From Mycolicibacterium mengxianglii (GTDB taxonomy: Bacteria; Actinomycetota; Actinomycetes; Mycobacteriales; Mycobacteriaceae): a stretch of 64,000 nucleotides of DNA. The notes below the pieces were generated by a model. That model was not told the origin of the DNA. It did not search any database and was given only the letters and a program-made list of their open reading frames with translations. The position numbers and the translations under genes are program-made. Positions 1 to 9,546 of the stretch are shown piece after piece (the stretch's first letter is position 1; each line of letters opens with the position of its first letter). The DNA is taken from assembly GCF_015710575.1 (NCBI RefSeq), contig NZ_CP065373.1, positions 3,906,001 to 3,970,000 of the forward strand, in the 5' to 3' direction.

Positions 1-364
1 CCGAGGACACCAACTGAGCGCTGATGTCATCGAAAACCGTTCCCGCTCTCCGCAAATCGAGCACTGAGGCCTCGACGCCGTTCTCCGGCGGCTCCAGGGC
101 GGCCCGGATGGCCCACACGTGCCGACCGCCCTCGACCCGCCCGAGGAACACCGCGTCCGACGGCGGAGTGTCACCCAATCCGGCGGTGCCACCGAGCACC
201 ACGTGCCCGTCGGCGATCAGCACCTGCCCACGGTTGTCGACCCGCAAGACCGCCGCGTCTGCCCAACCGGCGATGCCAGCGTCGATGTCAGTCCGCAGCT
301 CATCGGAGCGGTCGGCCCCCACCCGGGACAGCAGTGGAATATTGCGGAGCTGGAAGTCAGCCAC
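1..364 (-). CDS. nudC: NAD(H) pyrophosphatase NudC, N-terminal part (gene runs off the left edge)
   Basis: Hydrolyses NADH/NAD+ (and NAD-capped RNA) to NMN and AMP in the cytosol. Only the first ~121 residues are in the window; the Nudix box lies outside. The visible part reads VADFQLRNIPLLSRVGADRS and later VFLGRVEGGRHVWAIRAALE, which I recognise as the N-terminal domain of mycobacterial NudC. A GTG at 364 matches the usual family start. It is preceded by AGGAGG at a short spacing; an in-frame ATG at 379 is the alternative. The start overlaps the 3' end of the potassium channel gene by 8 bases, so the two are probably co-transcribed. Confidence 0.85.
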   Translation of the reverse strand, partial: MADFQLRNIPLLSRVGADRSDELRTDIDAGIAGWADAAVLRVDNRGQVLIADGHVVLGGTAGLGDTPPSDAVFLGRVEGGRHVWAIRAALEPPENGVEASVLDLRRAGTVFDDISAQLVSS

Positions 365-1451
365 GGTCCTCCTCGGCATTACGCACGTAGAGCAGTCGGT
401 CATTCGCTTCGATCGCGTCCACCTCAGGATCGCTGACCTGCTTGAGCCGGCCGCCGCGCACCACACCCAACACGATGTCCTTGAGGTGGCGCGGTGAACC
501 GCCCACCTCCTTGGGATCCACCTCGCGCTCGGCGATCGCGAAACCCGCATCCGGGGTCAACAGATCCTCGATCAACTCCACGACATTCGGTGTGGTGGTG
601 GCGATGCCGAGCAATCGACCGGCGGTCTCCGAGGACACCACCACCGAGTCCGCACCCGATTGCTGCAGCAGGTGCTGGTTCTCGGCCTCCCGGATGGAGG
701 CGATGATTTTCGCTTTCGGCGCGAGCTCACGCGCAGTCAACGTGACGAGCACCGCGGTGGGATCGCTGTTGGTGGCGACGATGATTGCGGCGGCATGCTG
801 AGCACCGGCCAGCCGGAGCACATCTGAGCGGTTGGCGTCACCGCGCACCGTGACCAAACCCGCCTGGCTGGCCCGGTCCAATGACGCCTGGTCGGTGTCG
901 ACGACGACGATGTCGCCGGGCTTGACGTTGTCACCGACCATGGCGGCCACCGCGGTCTTACCCTTTGTGCCGTAGCCGACGACGATGGTGTGGTTGCGCA
1001 CGGAGTTCCTCCATCGCTGGATCTTGAGGGCCTGGCGCGACGCCGCGGTGAGGGTTTCGACGGTGGTCCCGATCAGCACGATCAGGAACGCCACCCGCAA
1101 CGGGGTGATCACCAGCACGTTGATCAGACGGGCCCCAGGGGTGACCGGCGTGATATCGCCGTAGCCGGTGGTCGACAGCGACACCGTCGCGTAGTAGAGG
1201 CAGTCCAGGAATGACAGCCCCCCGGCGACCGGCTCGCTACCGATATCGCGGTAGCCGTCGCGATCGAGGTAGACGATCAGAACCGCGGCGAACAACGCCA
1301 ATAGCGCGTACAGCACCCGCATGACGATCTTGCGAGCAGGGCTGATGTAGTTCTCCGGGATATGGAGATATTCGACCAGCGCCGCATCCGGCTTTGCGGT
1401 CAGCGCTTCGTCGAGACGGCCGAGCCTGCGCCGCAGCCTATTCTTGGCCAC
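357..1451 (-). CDS. Potassium channel with TrkA-N (RCK) domain, Rv3200c-like
   Basis: A 364-residue membrane protein. After a ~45-residue basic cytosolic head comes a first membrane helix (about residues 44-62), a pore loop with the selectivity filter TTGYGD (about 94-99), a second helix (about 110-130), and then a cytosolic TrkA-N/RCK Rossmann domain starting TIVVGYGTKGKTAVAAMVGD. This two-helix-plus-RCK layout is that of bacterial ligand-gated K+ channels of the MthK type. NAD(H) or another nucleotide is the expected RCK ligand, by family. It lies upstream of nudC with an 8-base overlap, which fits the NADH-turnover partner, although a functional link is inference. Confidence 0.9.
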   Translation of the reverse strand: MAKNRLRRRLGRLDEALTAKPDAALVEYLHIPENYISPARKIVMRVLYALLALFAAVLIVYLDRDGYRDIGSEPVAGGLSFLDCLYYATVSLSTTGYGDITPVTPGARLINVLVITPLRVAFLIVLIGTTVETLTAASRQALKIQRWRNSVRNHTIVVGYGTKGKTAVAAMVGDNVKPGDIVVVDTDQASLDRASQAGLVTVRGDANRSDVLRLAGAQHAAAIIVATNSDPTAVLVTLTARELAPKAKIIASIREAENQHLLQQSGADSVVVSSETAGRLLGIATTTPNVVELIEDLLTPDAGFAIAEREVDPKEVGGSPRHLKDIVLGVVRGGRLKQVSDPEVDAIEANDRLLYVRNAEEDRG

Positions 1452-1543
1452 GGCGCTCCACTGCCGAACCCGGACCGAATTCCGGCTTCATCTTCGCGTC
1501 ATCCCGGCGCACGACATCATGTAACCATGAAGCAGAGGACACC

Positions 1544-1930
1544 ATGACCCCGAACACTCTCGAGCGCATCACCCACACCCGCGCCTACCGACTGGCCGCC
1601 ATGCTCACCGGGATCGGCGTCTTGCATTTCGTCGCACCCAAACCTTTCGATTCGATCATTCCCGCTGAGTTGCCCGGCAGCGCACGGTTCTACACCTACG
1701 CCTCCGGCGTCGCCGAACTCGGCACCGCCGCGCTGCTGGTGCCGCCGAGCACCCGCCGCCTGGGCGCCCTGGCCGCGGTGGTGCTGTTCATCGGGGTGTT
1801 CCCGGGCAACGTGAACATGGTGCGGCTGTGGTGGGACAAGTCGTGGCCGATGCGCCTGGTGGCGATTGCCCGGCTGCCGCTGCAGGTCCCGATGATCACG
1901 TCAGCGCTGAAGGTCCGGCGGGAGTCGTGA
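1544..1930 (+). CDS. DoxX-like small membrane protein
   Basis: A 128-residue integral membrane protein with four predicted hydrophobic helices (for example AMLTGIGVLHFVAP, AVVLFIGVFPGNVNM). The pattern of an early helix, a pair of short central helices and the FPGNVNM...W segment fits the DoxX/DUF4267-like family of uncertain function. I chose ATG 1544 because it begins the conserved helix-preceding segment; the open frame extends upstream to 1394, but those residues are low-complexity and overlap the channel promoter. The last 35 bases overlap the 3' end of adnB on the other strand. The role in mycobacteria is unknown; homologues are tied to redox or sulfur stress complexes. Confidence 0.7.
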   Translation: MTPNTLERITHTRAYRLAAMLTGIGVLHFVAPKPFDSIIPAELPGSARFYTYASGVAELGTAALLVPPSTRRLGALAAVVLFIGVFPGNVNMVRLWWDKSWPMRLVAIARLPLQVPMITSALKVRRES

Positions 1931-4900
1931 CGGAATCGGGCCCAGAATCCGGCTGGGGTCCCGTTACCAGTGCAATCAGCTCGTCGCGACCCGGCAGCAC
2001 CTCCGGAGTGACGGTGCGACCGCTGCGGACGTAGTGGAACACCGCCCGCACCGCCGACTCCGGACAACCGTGCAGCGCGGCACACGCCAGGCGGTACACC
2101 CCCAGCTGAATGGCGGCCTGACGCTGGGCATCCTCACCGGCCGGTGGAGTACCCGTCTTCCAGTCCAGCACTGTGATGCCGCCATCCTTGTCGGCGAACA
2201 CCGCGTCGATGCGTCCACGCACCACGTGCCCTCCGATCGCCATCTCGAAGGGCACTTCCACATCGATCGGGGTGCGGGCCGCCCAGGGCGAGGACATGAA
2301 CGCCGCCTGCAGATCGGCCAGTTCCTCCGCCTCGGCGCTGGCCAGTTCGCCGTCGACCGCCCCCGGAAGATCCTCCAGGTCGAACAGCCGTTCAGCGCCG
2401 TAGAACCGTTGCACCCAGTCATGAAAAGCAGTTCCCAGCATCGCATTCGGGTCAGGACGTACCGGGAGCCGACGATGCAGACGGCGCAGCGCCGCCGCCC
2501 GGTCACGGCCCAGTTCGACCAGGCTGCTGACCGACAGTTGCCCCGGAAGCGCGGTGCTGGGCGGCTCGGGTGCGCGCTGACGTTCGGCGAGCAGCGCCTC
2601 GACGTCCTCAGACCAGTCATCCTCACCGAGGTCGGGCGTCCCACTCTGCAGCGCCGCCTGCACCAGAGCCGCGCCCCGTTCGATGTCCGGCCTGCGGACA
2701 CCGGCCGGATCGGCCGGCCACATCGCTTCGACAACCTTGTCCCGTAGCGGATTCGATTCACCGTCGGCCGGATCAGGTGCCCACTGCTCGATCACACCGC
2801 ACGGCGTGCCGTCCGCGGCCGCGCCGTCGATGATGGCTTTGAGCTCGAGGAGAAAGTCCGAAGGCCCGCGCGGCTTGCTCTCGGTGGCACCCCAATGATG
2901 GCCGGACAGCAGCAGCGTGTCCTCGGCGCGGGTGATGGCCACGTACAGCAGCCGGCGCTCTTCGTCGATCCTGCGCTGGTCGAGCTCTTTGCGATGCGCA
3001 GTCACGGTGTCCGACAGCTGCTTTCGATTGGTGACCGTTGACGTGTCGAGCACCGGGACACCGTGATCGCCGAGACTTGCACGGTCACCGCGCAGCAGCG
3101 GGGGCAACTCCCCCGCATCGGTGAGCCACGTGCTGCGCGCGGCCGTGGATGGAAAGACCCGCCCGGCCAGATGCGGCACCGCCACCACTTCCCACTCCAG
3201 GCCCTTGGCGGCGTGGACTGTCAGAATCTGAACCCGGTCGGCAGCGACGGTCACCTCGGCCGGGGCAAGGCCGTTCTCCACTTCCTGCGCCACGTCCAGA
3301 TAGGCCAGCAGGCCCGCAATGTCATTGCCCGCACCGGTGGCACCGCGTGCCGCGTAAGCGTCTACAACGCCGGCAAAGGCGTCCAGCTGTTCGGTGCCCG
3401 CCCATGCCTCACCGGTGTGCCCGGCTCGCGCTTCGACGTCGATGCCCGAAAACCGACGGACCTCGGCCACCAGATCCGATATCGAATAACCCAGGTGGGC
3501 CCGCAACGACGTCAACTCTTCGCCGAGAGCGCAGATGCGCTGGTAACCCGCCGCCGAATAAGCCTCGGCGGCACCGGGATCGCAGATCGCGTCGGCCAGG
3601 CTGGCGGTGTCGGCATCCGGGGCGGCCTGCGCGACGATGGCCTCCGGCCCGGCCGGGCCACCGGGAGTTGACGGGGACACAACAAGGTGGCGGGCGCGGC
3701 GCCACAGCGCGGCGATGTCAGCCCCGCCGAGGCGCCAGCGTGGCCCGGTGAGCACCCGCATCGCTGCAGCACCTGCGGCAGGGTCGGCGATAAGACGCAA
3801 CATGGCCACCACGTCGGCCACCTCGTCCACCGCAAGCAACCCGGCCAGCCCGACTACTTCCACCGGGACCCCGCGGGCGCGCAGTGCGCTGGCCATCGGG
3901 ACTGCATCAGCGTTGCGGCGCACCAGGACCGCGGCCGTGGGTGGCGGGGTGCCGAGGTCGGCCGCGCTACGGTAGCGGCCGGCCAGATGATCGGCCACCC
4001 AGTCACGTTCGGATTCGACGTCGGTGAACAACGCGCACCGCACCGTGCCCTCCTCGGCGCCGGGACGCGCACGCAGCTCTCGCACCGCCACCGAGCGCCG
4101 ACGCGCCTCCTCGGATATGGCGTTGGCCACCCGCAACGTGGTCGGCGGGTTGCGCCAGCTGGTCCGCAGTTCCAGCGCAGGCACCGGGGTGCCGTCAGCG
4201 TGCGGGAAATCGGTGGTGAAGCGCGGCAGGTTGGTCGCCGACGCGCCGCGCCAGCCGTAGATCGACTGAATCGGGTCACCGACTGCGGTCAAGGCCAGGC
4301 CGTCATCGACGCCGCCGCCGAACAGTCCCGAGAGCGCGACCCGCTGGGCGTGACCGGTGTCTTGGTATTCGTCGAGCAGAACCACACGGAATCGCTGCCG
4401 CAACTGAGCACCCACCTGCGGGCATTCCGAGGCGAGCCGGGCGGCGGCGGACATCTGCATGCCGAAATCCATTGCCTTCTCAGCACGTAACCGCTCATGC
4501 AACGCGTCGATCAGCGGTACGAGTTCCGCGCGATCGGTTTGCGCGGCCAGTAGCCGCAGCAGCCACTGGCTGGGTCCCTTGTCGCGTTGGAACGGTCCGG
4601 CGGGAAGGGTATGAACCAGGCGTTCCAGCTCGATGTGAGTGTCGCGCAGCTGTTCGGTGCTGACCAGGTGCTCGGCGAGCTGCCCCGACAGCCGCAGCAC
4701 CATGGCCGTGACCGCTGCCGGGGTCTTGCTGGTGTCGAGCTCACCGGGATAGGTGCACACCACGTCGAAGGCCAGCTGCCACAGCTCGGTTTCCGAGAGC
4801 AACCGGGTGTCGGGCTCGACGGGCAACAGCAGGCCATGCTCGCGCAGCAGCGTGCCTGCGAAGGCGTGGTACGTGCTGACGGTGACCGGATCCGCGGATT

Positions 4901-5213
4901 CGACTGCGGCCAAGCCGGTTCCGGCCAACCTGCTCAGCCGTGACCGAACTCGACGCAAGAGCTGACCGGCAGCCTTGCGGGTGAAGGTCAGCCCGAGTAC
5001 CTGCCCCGGGTCGGCGTAACCGTTGGCCACCAGCCATACCACTCTGGCGGCCATCGTCTCGGTTTTGCCGGCACCGGCACCGGCGATCACCACCAGCGGC
5101 CCGGGCGGAGCGGAGATGACCTCGGCCTGCTCATCGGTCGGCGGTGGAAGACCCAGGGCGGCAGCCAGTTCCGTGGGGTTGAAACGCACCTTTACGTCTG
5201 GGGTCATGAGCAT
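1896..5213 (-). CDS. adnB: AdnB subunit of the AdnAB helicase-nuclease (UvrD/RecB family)
   Basis: Motor subunit of the mycobacterial double-strand-break resecting machine AdnAB, a DNA-dependent ATPase, 3'-5' translocase and single-strand nuclease. The 1105 residues carry a full SF1A set: Walker A AGAGAGKTET (~45-55), Ia LTFTRKAA, motif II VVLLDEYQDTGHAQ, motif III AVGDPIQSIYGWRGA, motif V TVHAAKGLEWEVV and motif VI LLYVAITRAEDTLLLSG. A C-terminal RecB-type nuclease follows, with GTAFHDWVQRF, GRIDAVF, VLDWKTG and a downstream Q...Y pair. It is translationally coupled to adnA: the adnA stop overlaps the second ATG (5207) as ATGA, so the start may be 5213 or 5207. Confidence 0.95.
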   Translation of the reverse strand: MLMTPDVKVRFNPTELAAALGLPPPTDEQAEVISAPPGPLVVIAGAGAGKTETMAARVVWLVANGYADPGQVLGLTFTRKAAGQLLRRVRSRLSRLAGTGLAAVESADPVTVSTYHAFAGTLLREHGLLLPVEPDTRLLSETELWQLAFDVVCTYPGELDTSKTPAAVTAMVLRLSGQLAEHLVSTEQLRDTHIELERLVHTLPAGPFQRDKGPSQWLLRLLAAQTDRAELVPLIDALHERLRAEKAMDFGMQMSAAARLASECPQVGAQLRQRFRVVLLDEYQDTGHAQRVALSGLFGGGVDDGLALTAVGDPIQSIYGWRGASATNLPRFTTDFPHADGTPVPALELRTSWRNPPTTLRVANAISEEARRRSVAVRELRARPGAEEGTVRCALFTDVESERDWVADHLAGRYRSAADLGTPPPTAAVLVRRNADAVPMASALRARGVPVEVVGLAGLLAVDEVADVVAMLRLIADPAAGAAAMRVLTGPRWRLGGADIAALWRRARHLVVSPSTPGGPAGPEAIVAQAAPDADTASLADAICDPGAAEAYSAAGYQRICALGEELTSLRAHLGYSISDLVAEVRRFSGIDVEARAGHTGEAWAGTEQLDAFAGVVDAYAARGATGAGNDIAGLLAYLDVAQEVENGLAPAEVTVAADRVQILTVHAAKGLEWEVVAVPHLAGRVFPSTAARSTWLTDAGELPPLLRGDRASLGDHGVPVLDTSTVTNRKQLSDTVTAHRKELDQRRIDEERRLLYVAITRAEDTLLLSGHHWGATESKPRGPSDFLLELKAIIDGAAADGTPCGVIEQWAPDPADGESNPLRDKVVEAMWPADPAGVRRPDIERGAALVQAALQSGTPDLGEDDWSEDVEALLAERQRAPEPPSTALPGQLSVSSLVELGRDRAAALRRLHRRLPVRPDPNAMLGTAFHDWVQRFYGAERLFDLEDLPGAVDGELASAEAEELADLQAAFMSSPWAARTPIDVEVPFEMAIGGHVVRGRIDAVFADKDGGITVLDWKTGTPPAGEDAQRQAAIQLGVYRLACAALHGCPESAVRAVFHYVRSGRTVTPEVLPGRDELIALVTGPQPDSGPDSVTTPAGPSALT

Positions 5214-8200
5214 GACTCCTCACCTGCGTGATGCGCCGGACAGAACGACCGGACCGGGCAGTGTCCGCACCCGTCATTGACCCGTGCGACGTACTGCGGG
5301 CCGGCCGTCGCCGCCGCCGCCTGACGTACCTGGCTACGCCACTGCTCGCGACTCTCGGGTGTCATCGGGTCCTGACTGCGCTCGGTGGCACCGGCGGCGC
5401 CGACCTTACCGACGTAGACGAGCCGCGCGCCACCGGGGTCGTCGCCGTCGGGCAGTATGCCCTCGGCGATGGCGAGCTGGTACAGCGCCAGCTGGGCATG
5501 CCGCTGCGCGTCGTCCTTGCTGACCGGGGTCTTGCCGGTCTTGACGTCCACCACGACGAGCCGGCCCTCGGCGTCGCGCTCGAGGCGGTCGACCCGGCCC
5601 CGCACCCGGACCCCGGGCCCCTCAGCGTCGGGCTCGGCGACCACGCCGTCGACGTCCACCTCGACCCCGACCTCCGTCAGCTCCCGTCGAGTGTCGTCAT
5701 GCCATTGGGTGAAGGCGCTCAGCATGTCCCGGTGACGGACCAGCTCGTTACGGGCGAACCACTGGGCCTCGAACGGCAGCGCTTGCCAGATGGCGTCCAG
5801 CTCGGCTGTCAACTGCGCCTCGGTGCGGCCCGGCTCAGCGATCAGTGCGTGCACCAAAGATCCGATCGTGGAACGCAACTCGCGCGCATCCGCGCCGCCG
5901 TGGCGTTCCAGCAGCCAGCGCAGCGGGCAGTCCTGCAACGTCTGCAGTGTCGACGGCGACAACGTGACGGTGTGGTCCTCGCCGCGCCACAACGGCGCGT
6001 CGGTGCTCACCGGCGTCACCCCGTACCAGCGGGCCGGGTCGGCGCCAGGCACCCCGGCCTTCGCCAGCCGCGCCAGCTGCGCAGCCGCACGGGCACGCGT
6101 CTGCTCATCGACGGCCTCAGCCGGGGCGCACACCACCGCACGCAGCCGACCGGTGACTGCGGGTGCGGACAGCACGCGTGGCGCCGACACCGGCTCCGGC
6201 AGCGGAGCGGAGCTGTCGTCGCCGGCGGCCGACGCCGCGATATCGGCGAAGAACGGCGACGGGATGGCCAATCCGTCGGTGTTGCTGCCGTCGCCTTCGA
6301 CGGCGGTGACCACCAGCCGGCGCCGCGCCCGGCCCATCGCGGTGATCAACAGCCGCCGCTCCTCGGCGACCAACGGCGCCCTGGTGGACACCTCTCCTCC
6401 GATCCCGTCGAGCGCGTCCAGGAGTCGCTGCGTCCCGAGGATGCCGCCACGGGGAACTGTGTTGGGCCACAACCCTTCCTGCAATCCCGCCACGATGACG
6501 ACATCCCACTCGCCACCGATCGCCTGGTGCGGGCTGACGATGGTCACCGCGTCGGGCTGCTCGACGGGCTCGGCTGCGCGGACGGGCAACCCCAGTCCTT
6601 CGATGTAGTCCACCAGCCCGGCCACCGACGCGCCCGCAGTACGCGAGACGTAGGAGTCGGTCGCGGCGAACAGCTCGGTCACATTGTCGAGGTCCCGCGC
6701 CGCCCGCGCAGCCCCGGAGCCGCCCCGCTCACTGAGCGTCAGCAGGCGCCGTTGCAGCCCCGATCGGTGCCACGCCTCCCACAGCACCGTCCGCGGATCC
6801 TGGCTCTGCCCCTCGGTGACCGCGTCCAATACGGCCCGGACCCGACGCAGCGGGCGGGCATGCGCCGCTGCGAGACCGCCCGGGATGCCGTCGCGCAACG
6901 TCCGGGCCAGCAGAGCACCGAAATCGCCCGGCTGCGGCCCCTCGCCGCCGAGCCGGCGCAGGGAGCGGCGCAACTGCCGCAACGACACCGGATCCACCCG
7001 GCCGATCGGTCCGGTCAGCAGGATCTGCGCCCGTTCACCCGTGAGTTCGCCGGATCCGGCGGCCAAGGCAGTCAACAGTGCCCGGATGATCGCATTGTCC
7101 GGCAGTGGGGCGTGCGTGGCCGGGGCAGCGACCGGCACCCCCGCCGCGGTCAGCATCCGGGGCAGCCCCGCCGCCCGGGGCACCGACCGCACGATCACCG
7201 CCATCTGTGACCACGCGACGCCGTCGAGCAGGTGCGCCCGCCGCAGCGTGTCGGCGATCAGTGCGGCTTCGGCGTGCTCGGAGACGGCCAGCTTCGCGTG
7301 CACCGAACCCGCCTCGGTGCCGCTACCGCTGATGACGCGGGCCGGCCCGGCGCTCGGCAGGCGTGCGGCCATACTGCTGATCGCCTCCGCCACCGCAGGC
7401 GCGCAGCGGTGGCTGACCTCGAGCGTGATCGCCGGTGAATCACCGTCGAGCAACAACGCCGGATCGGCGCCCCGGAACCCGAAGACCGCCTGATTGGGAT
7501 CCCCGGCGAGGACGCTCAGACCGGCTCCCGCGGCCAGAACCCGCACCAGCTCAGCGGCCTGAGGATCAAGATGCTGCGCATCGTCGACGAGCAGCGTTCC
7601 GATCCTGGCGTGTTCGGCGGCCAGCAGCTCCGGGTCGGTGGCAAACGCGTCCAATGCGGCGCCGACCAGTTCTGCAGCGCCGAGCGCGGGCACCGTGGCC
7701 TGCGGTGCGGCCATGCCAACCGCCGAGCGCAGCAACATCACCTGCTCGTACTGCTGCGCGAACCGACCCGCCGCCGTCCATTCCGGCCGACGTGCGGAGC
7801 GTCCGAGCCGCTGCAGCTGCTGCGGGTCGACACCGCGTTCGGCGCAGCGCGCCAACAGATCCCGCAGTTCGGTGGCGAACCCGGCCGTGCCCAGTGCAGC
7901 CCGCAGCTGCGGCGGCCACGATTGCGCTCCGTCCTCGAGATCGCCGGCCAACAGTTCGCGGATGATGCCGTCCTGTTCGGCGCTGGTGATCAACCGCGGC
8001 GGCGGATCGCCGGCTCGCTGCGCCGCGAGCCGCAGCACCGCGAACGCATATGCGTGCACCGAACGCACCAGTGGTTCACGCACCACCGAACGGCCCTGTC
8101 CTTCGGCACCGGCGGACAGCAGGGCCGCCGTCAGCGCGCTGCGTACCCGCGAACCAGGGCGCCCAGAGCCGGTGAGCAGCAAGACGGACTCGGTGCCAGC

Positions 8201-8386
8201 GCCGTGGGATATCCGCGCGACCGCCGTGTCGATCAGCAGGCTGCTCTTCCCCGTCCCCGGGCCACCCAGCACCCGAACCTGGCCACCGCAGTCAGCACCG
8301 AACAACACCGACGCCTCGGCGCTCCACTGCCGGGCCCGGACATCAGGACCGCGCAGCCGCGCGGCCGTCGAGGTTGGTGTGCTCAT
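5204..8386 (-). CDS. adnA: AdnA subunit of the AdnAB helicase-nuclease
   Basis: Partner of AdnB in DNA end resection. About 1060 residues. The N-terminal motor has Walker A VLGGPGTGKSSLL, but motif II reads LLVDDAQHLD rather than DExQ, consistent with AdnA being the weaker motor. Later motifs include VLAGDPNQAVFGFRGA and LLITAMGRARRRLVV. The C-terminal nuclease has GRVDRLERD and VVDVKTGKTP. One Cys in TLQDCPLRWLL plus the terminal CGHCPVRSFC cluster form the four-Cys set expected to hold a 4Fe-4S cluster. I chose ATG 8386 (MSTPTSTAARLRGPDV), leaving a 57-base gap to the divergent lipV-like gene; the open frame continues to 8611 but would run through that gene. Confidence 0.93.
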   Translation of the reverse strand: MSTPTSTAARLRGPDVRARQWSAEASVLFGADCGGQVRVLGGPGTGKSSLLIDTAVARISHGAGTESVLLLTGSGRPGSRVRSALTAALLSAGAEGQGRSVVREPLVRSVHAYAFAVLRLAAQRAGDPPPRLITSAEQDGIIRELLAGDLEDGAQSWPPQLRAALGTAGFATELRDLLARCAERGVDPQQLQRLGRSARRPEWTAAGRFAQQYEQVMLLRSAVGMAAPQATVPALGAAELVGAALDAFATDPELLAAEHARIGTLLVDDAQHLDPQAAELVRVLAAGAGLSVLAGDPNQAVFGFRGADPALLLDGDSPAITLEVSHRCAPAVAEAISSMAARLPSAGPARVISGSGTEAGSVHAKLAVSEHAEAALIADTLRRAHLLDGVAWSQMAVIVRSVPRAAGLPRMLTAAGVPVAAPATHAPLPDNAIIRALLTALAAGSGELTGERAQILLTGPIGRVDPVSLRQLRRSLRRLGGEGPQPGDFGALLARTLRDGIPGGLAAAHARPLRRVRAVLDAVTEGQSQDPRTVLWEAWHRSGLQRRLLTLSERGGSGAARAARDLDNVTELFAATDSYVSRTAGASVAGLVDYIEGLGLPVRAAEPVEQPDAVTIVSPHQAIGGEWDVVIVAGLQEGLWPNTVPRGGILGTQRLLDALDGIGGEVSTRAPLVAEERRLLITAMGRARRRLVVTAVEGDGSNTDGLAIPSPFFADIAASAAGDDSSAPLPEPVSAPRVLSAPAVTGRLRAVVCAPAEAVDEQTRARAAAQLARLAKAGVPGADPARWYGVTPVSTDAPLWRGEDHTVTLSPSTLQTLQDCPLRWLLERHGGADARELRSTIGSLVHALIAEPGRTEAQLTAELDAIWQALPFEAQWFARNELVRHRDMLSAFTQWHDDTRRELTEVGVEVDVDGVVAEPDAEGPGVRVRGRVDRLERDAEGRLVVVDVKTGKTPVSKDDAQRHAQLALYQLAIAEGILPDGDDPGGARLVYVGKVGAAGATERSQDPMTPESREQWRSQVRQAAAATAGPQYVARVNDGCGHCPVRSFCPAHHAGEESCS

Positions 8387-8443
8387 GTCCGGAATGACAC
8401 CAGAGGGGTCTGACAAGTCGGCCCGCACTGGCACCATGGCAGT

Positions 8444-9247
8444 GTGACCCACCCCCAGAGCGCACCACTGCACGTCTACCGCTACGGCCCCGAGACGTCC
8501 CCTCGCGTGTTGGCTGTCCACGGCCTGACCGGACACGGCCGACGGTGGGAGTACCTGGCGACACGGCACCTGGCCGAGGTGCCGATCGTCGCGCCTGATC
8601 TGCTGGGACACGGCCGCTCACCGTCGCGGGCCCCATGGACCATCGAGGCCAATGCGGCCGCACTGGCAGAAGTGCTCACGTCGAGCGCCGAGGGCGGAGA
8701 ACCCGTTGTGGTGGTTGGTCACTCGTTCGGGGGTGCGATCGCCCTGCACCTGGCCGCCGCCCACCCGGAGCTGGTGGCCGGGCTGGTGCTGCTGGATCCG
8801 GCGATGGGGCTCGACGGCGACTGGATGGCGGAGATCGCCGACTCGATGTTCGCCTCCCCCGACTACACCGACCGGGCGGAAGCGCGCAACGAGAAGACCT
8901 CGGGCTCCTGGGGTGAGGTCGACGAGGACCAGCTGGATGCCGAGATGGACGAGCACCTGATCTCACTGCCGAGCGGGCGAGTCGCCTGGCGGATCAACCT
9001 GCCGGCGATGATGTCCTACTGGAGTCAGTTGGCGCGCCCGATCGTGCTGCCGGACAAGGGAACTCCCACCGTCCTGGTACGCGCCACCCGCACGTCGCCG
9101 CCGTATGTCACCGAAACCCTACTGGACGGCCTCCAGCAACGACTGGGCGAGCAGTTCGAACTGGTCGACATCGACTGCGACCACATGGTTCCCCAGGCCA
9201 AGCCCGAAGAGACCGCCGCCGTCATCCGACGCCTCCTGGATCGGTGA
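8444..9247 (+). CDS. lipV: Alpha/beta hydrolase, LipV-like
   Basis: A 267-residue cytosolic alpha/beta hydrolase (esterase/lipase type). It shows the oxyanion-side LAVHGLTGHGRRW, the nucleophile elbow VVVGHSFGGAIAL (Ser in GHSFG), an acidic residue in the later strand region and a C-terminal catalytic His in DCDHMVPQ. There is no signal peptide. GTG 8444 is the start (first residues MTHPQSAPLHVYRYG). The gene is divergent from adnA and overlaps the alkyltransferase-like gene by four bases (GTGA), so the two are likely co-expressed. The natural substrate is not known from sequence; the name follows the equivalent position of Rv3203. Confidence 0.85.
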   Translation: MTHPQSAPLHVYRYGPETSPRVLAVHGLTGHGRRWEYLATRHLAEVPIVAPDLLGHGRSPSRAPWTIEANAAALAEVLTSSAEGGEPVVVVGHSFGGAIALHLAAAHPELVAGLVLLDPAMGLDGDWMAEIADSMFASPDYTDRAEARNEKTSGSWGEVDEDQLDAEMDEHLISLPSGRVAWRINLPAMMSYWSQLARPIVLPDKGTPTVLVRATRTSPPYVTETLLDGLQQRLGEQFELVDIDCDHMVPQAKPEETAAVIRRLLDR

Positions 9248-9546
9248 CCGTGGCGCCGATCACCGACGATCAGGTGGAGCGGGTACGGGCGCTGGTGGCC
9301 TCGATACCGGCGGGCAGCGTCGCCACCTACGGCGATATCGCCTCGGCTGCAGACCTTTCCAGCCCGCGCATCGTCGGGTGGATCATGCGCACCGATTCCT
9401 CGGACCTGCCGTGGCACCGGGTGATCACCGCATCCGGGCGCCCCGCTGCTCACCTGAACACACGGCAGCTCGAATTGCTGCGCGCCGAGGGGGTATTGGC
9501 CACCGACGGACGGATCCCGCTCGCCGAGGTCAGATACGAGTTCTAG
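9244..9546 (+). CDS. Alkyltransferase-like DNA lesion-recognition protein (ATL)
   Basis: A 100-residue protein with the fold signature of the DNA-binding domain of O6-alkylguanine-DNA alkyltransferase (VRALVASIPAGSVATYGDIA). The active-site PCHR motif reads PWHRVI, so the alkyl-accepting Cys is replaced by Trp. By established knowledge of ATL proteins, such a protein binds O6-alkylguanine and hands the lesion to nucleotide excision repair rather than repairing it. It is in the position of Rv3204. It starts at a GTG overlapping the lipV-like stop, and its stop overlaps the convergent neighbouring gene by four bases. Confidence 0.88.
   Translation: MTVAPITDDQVERVRALVASIPAGSVATYGDIASAADLSSPRIVGWIMRTDSSDLPWHRVITASGRPAAHLNTRQLELLRAEGVLATDGRIPLAEVRYEF

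Noticed and set aside
5228..7210. 660-codon open frame on the plus strand inside adnA
   Set aside because: Antisense shadow of a high-GC gene: Arg/Gly/His-rich, low-complexity, no motif, and the minus-strand adnA has full helicase and nuclease motifs.
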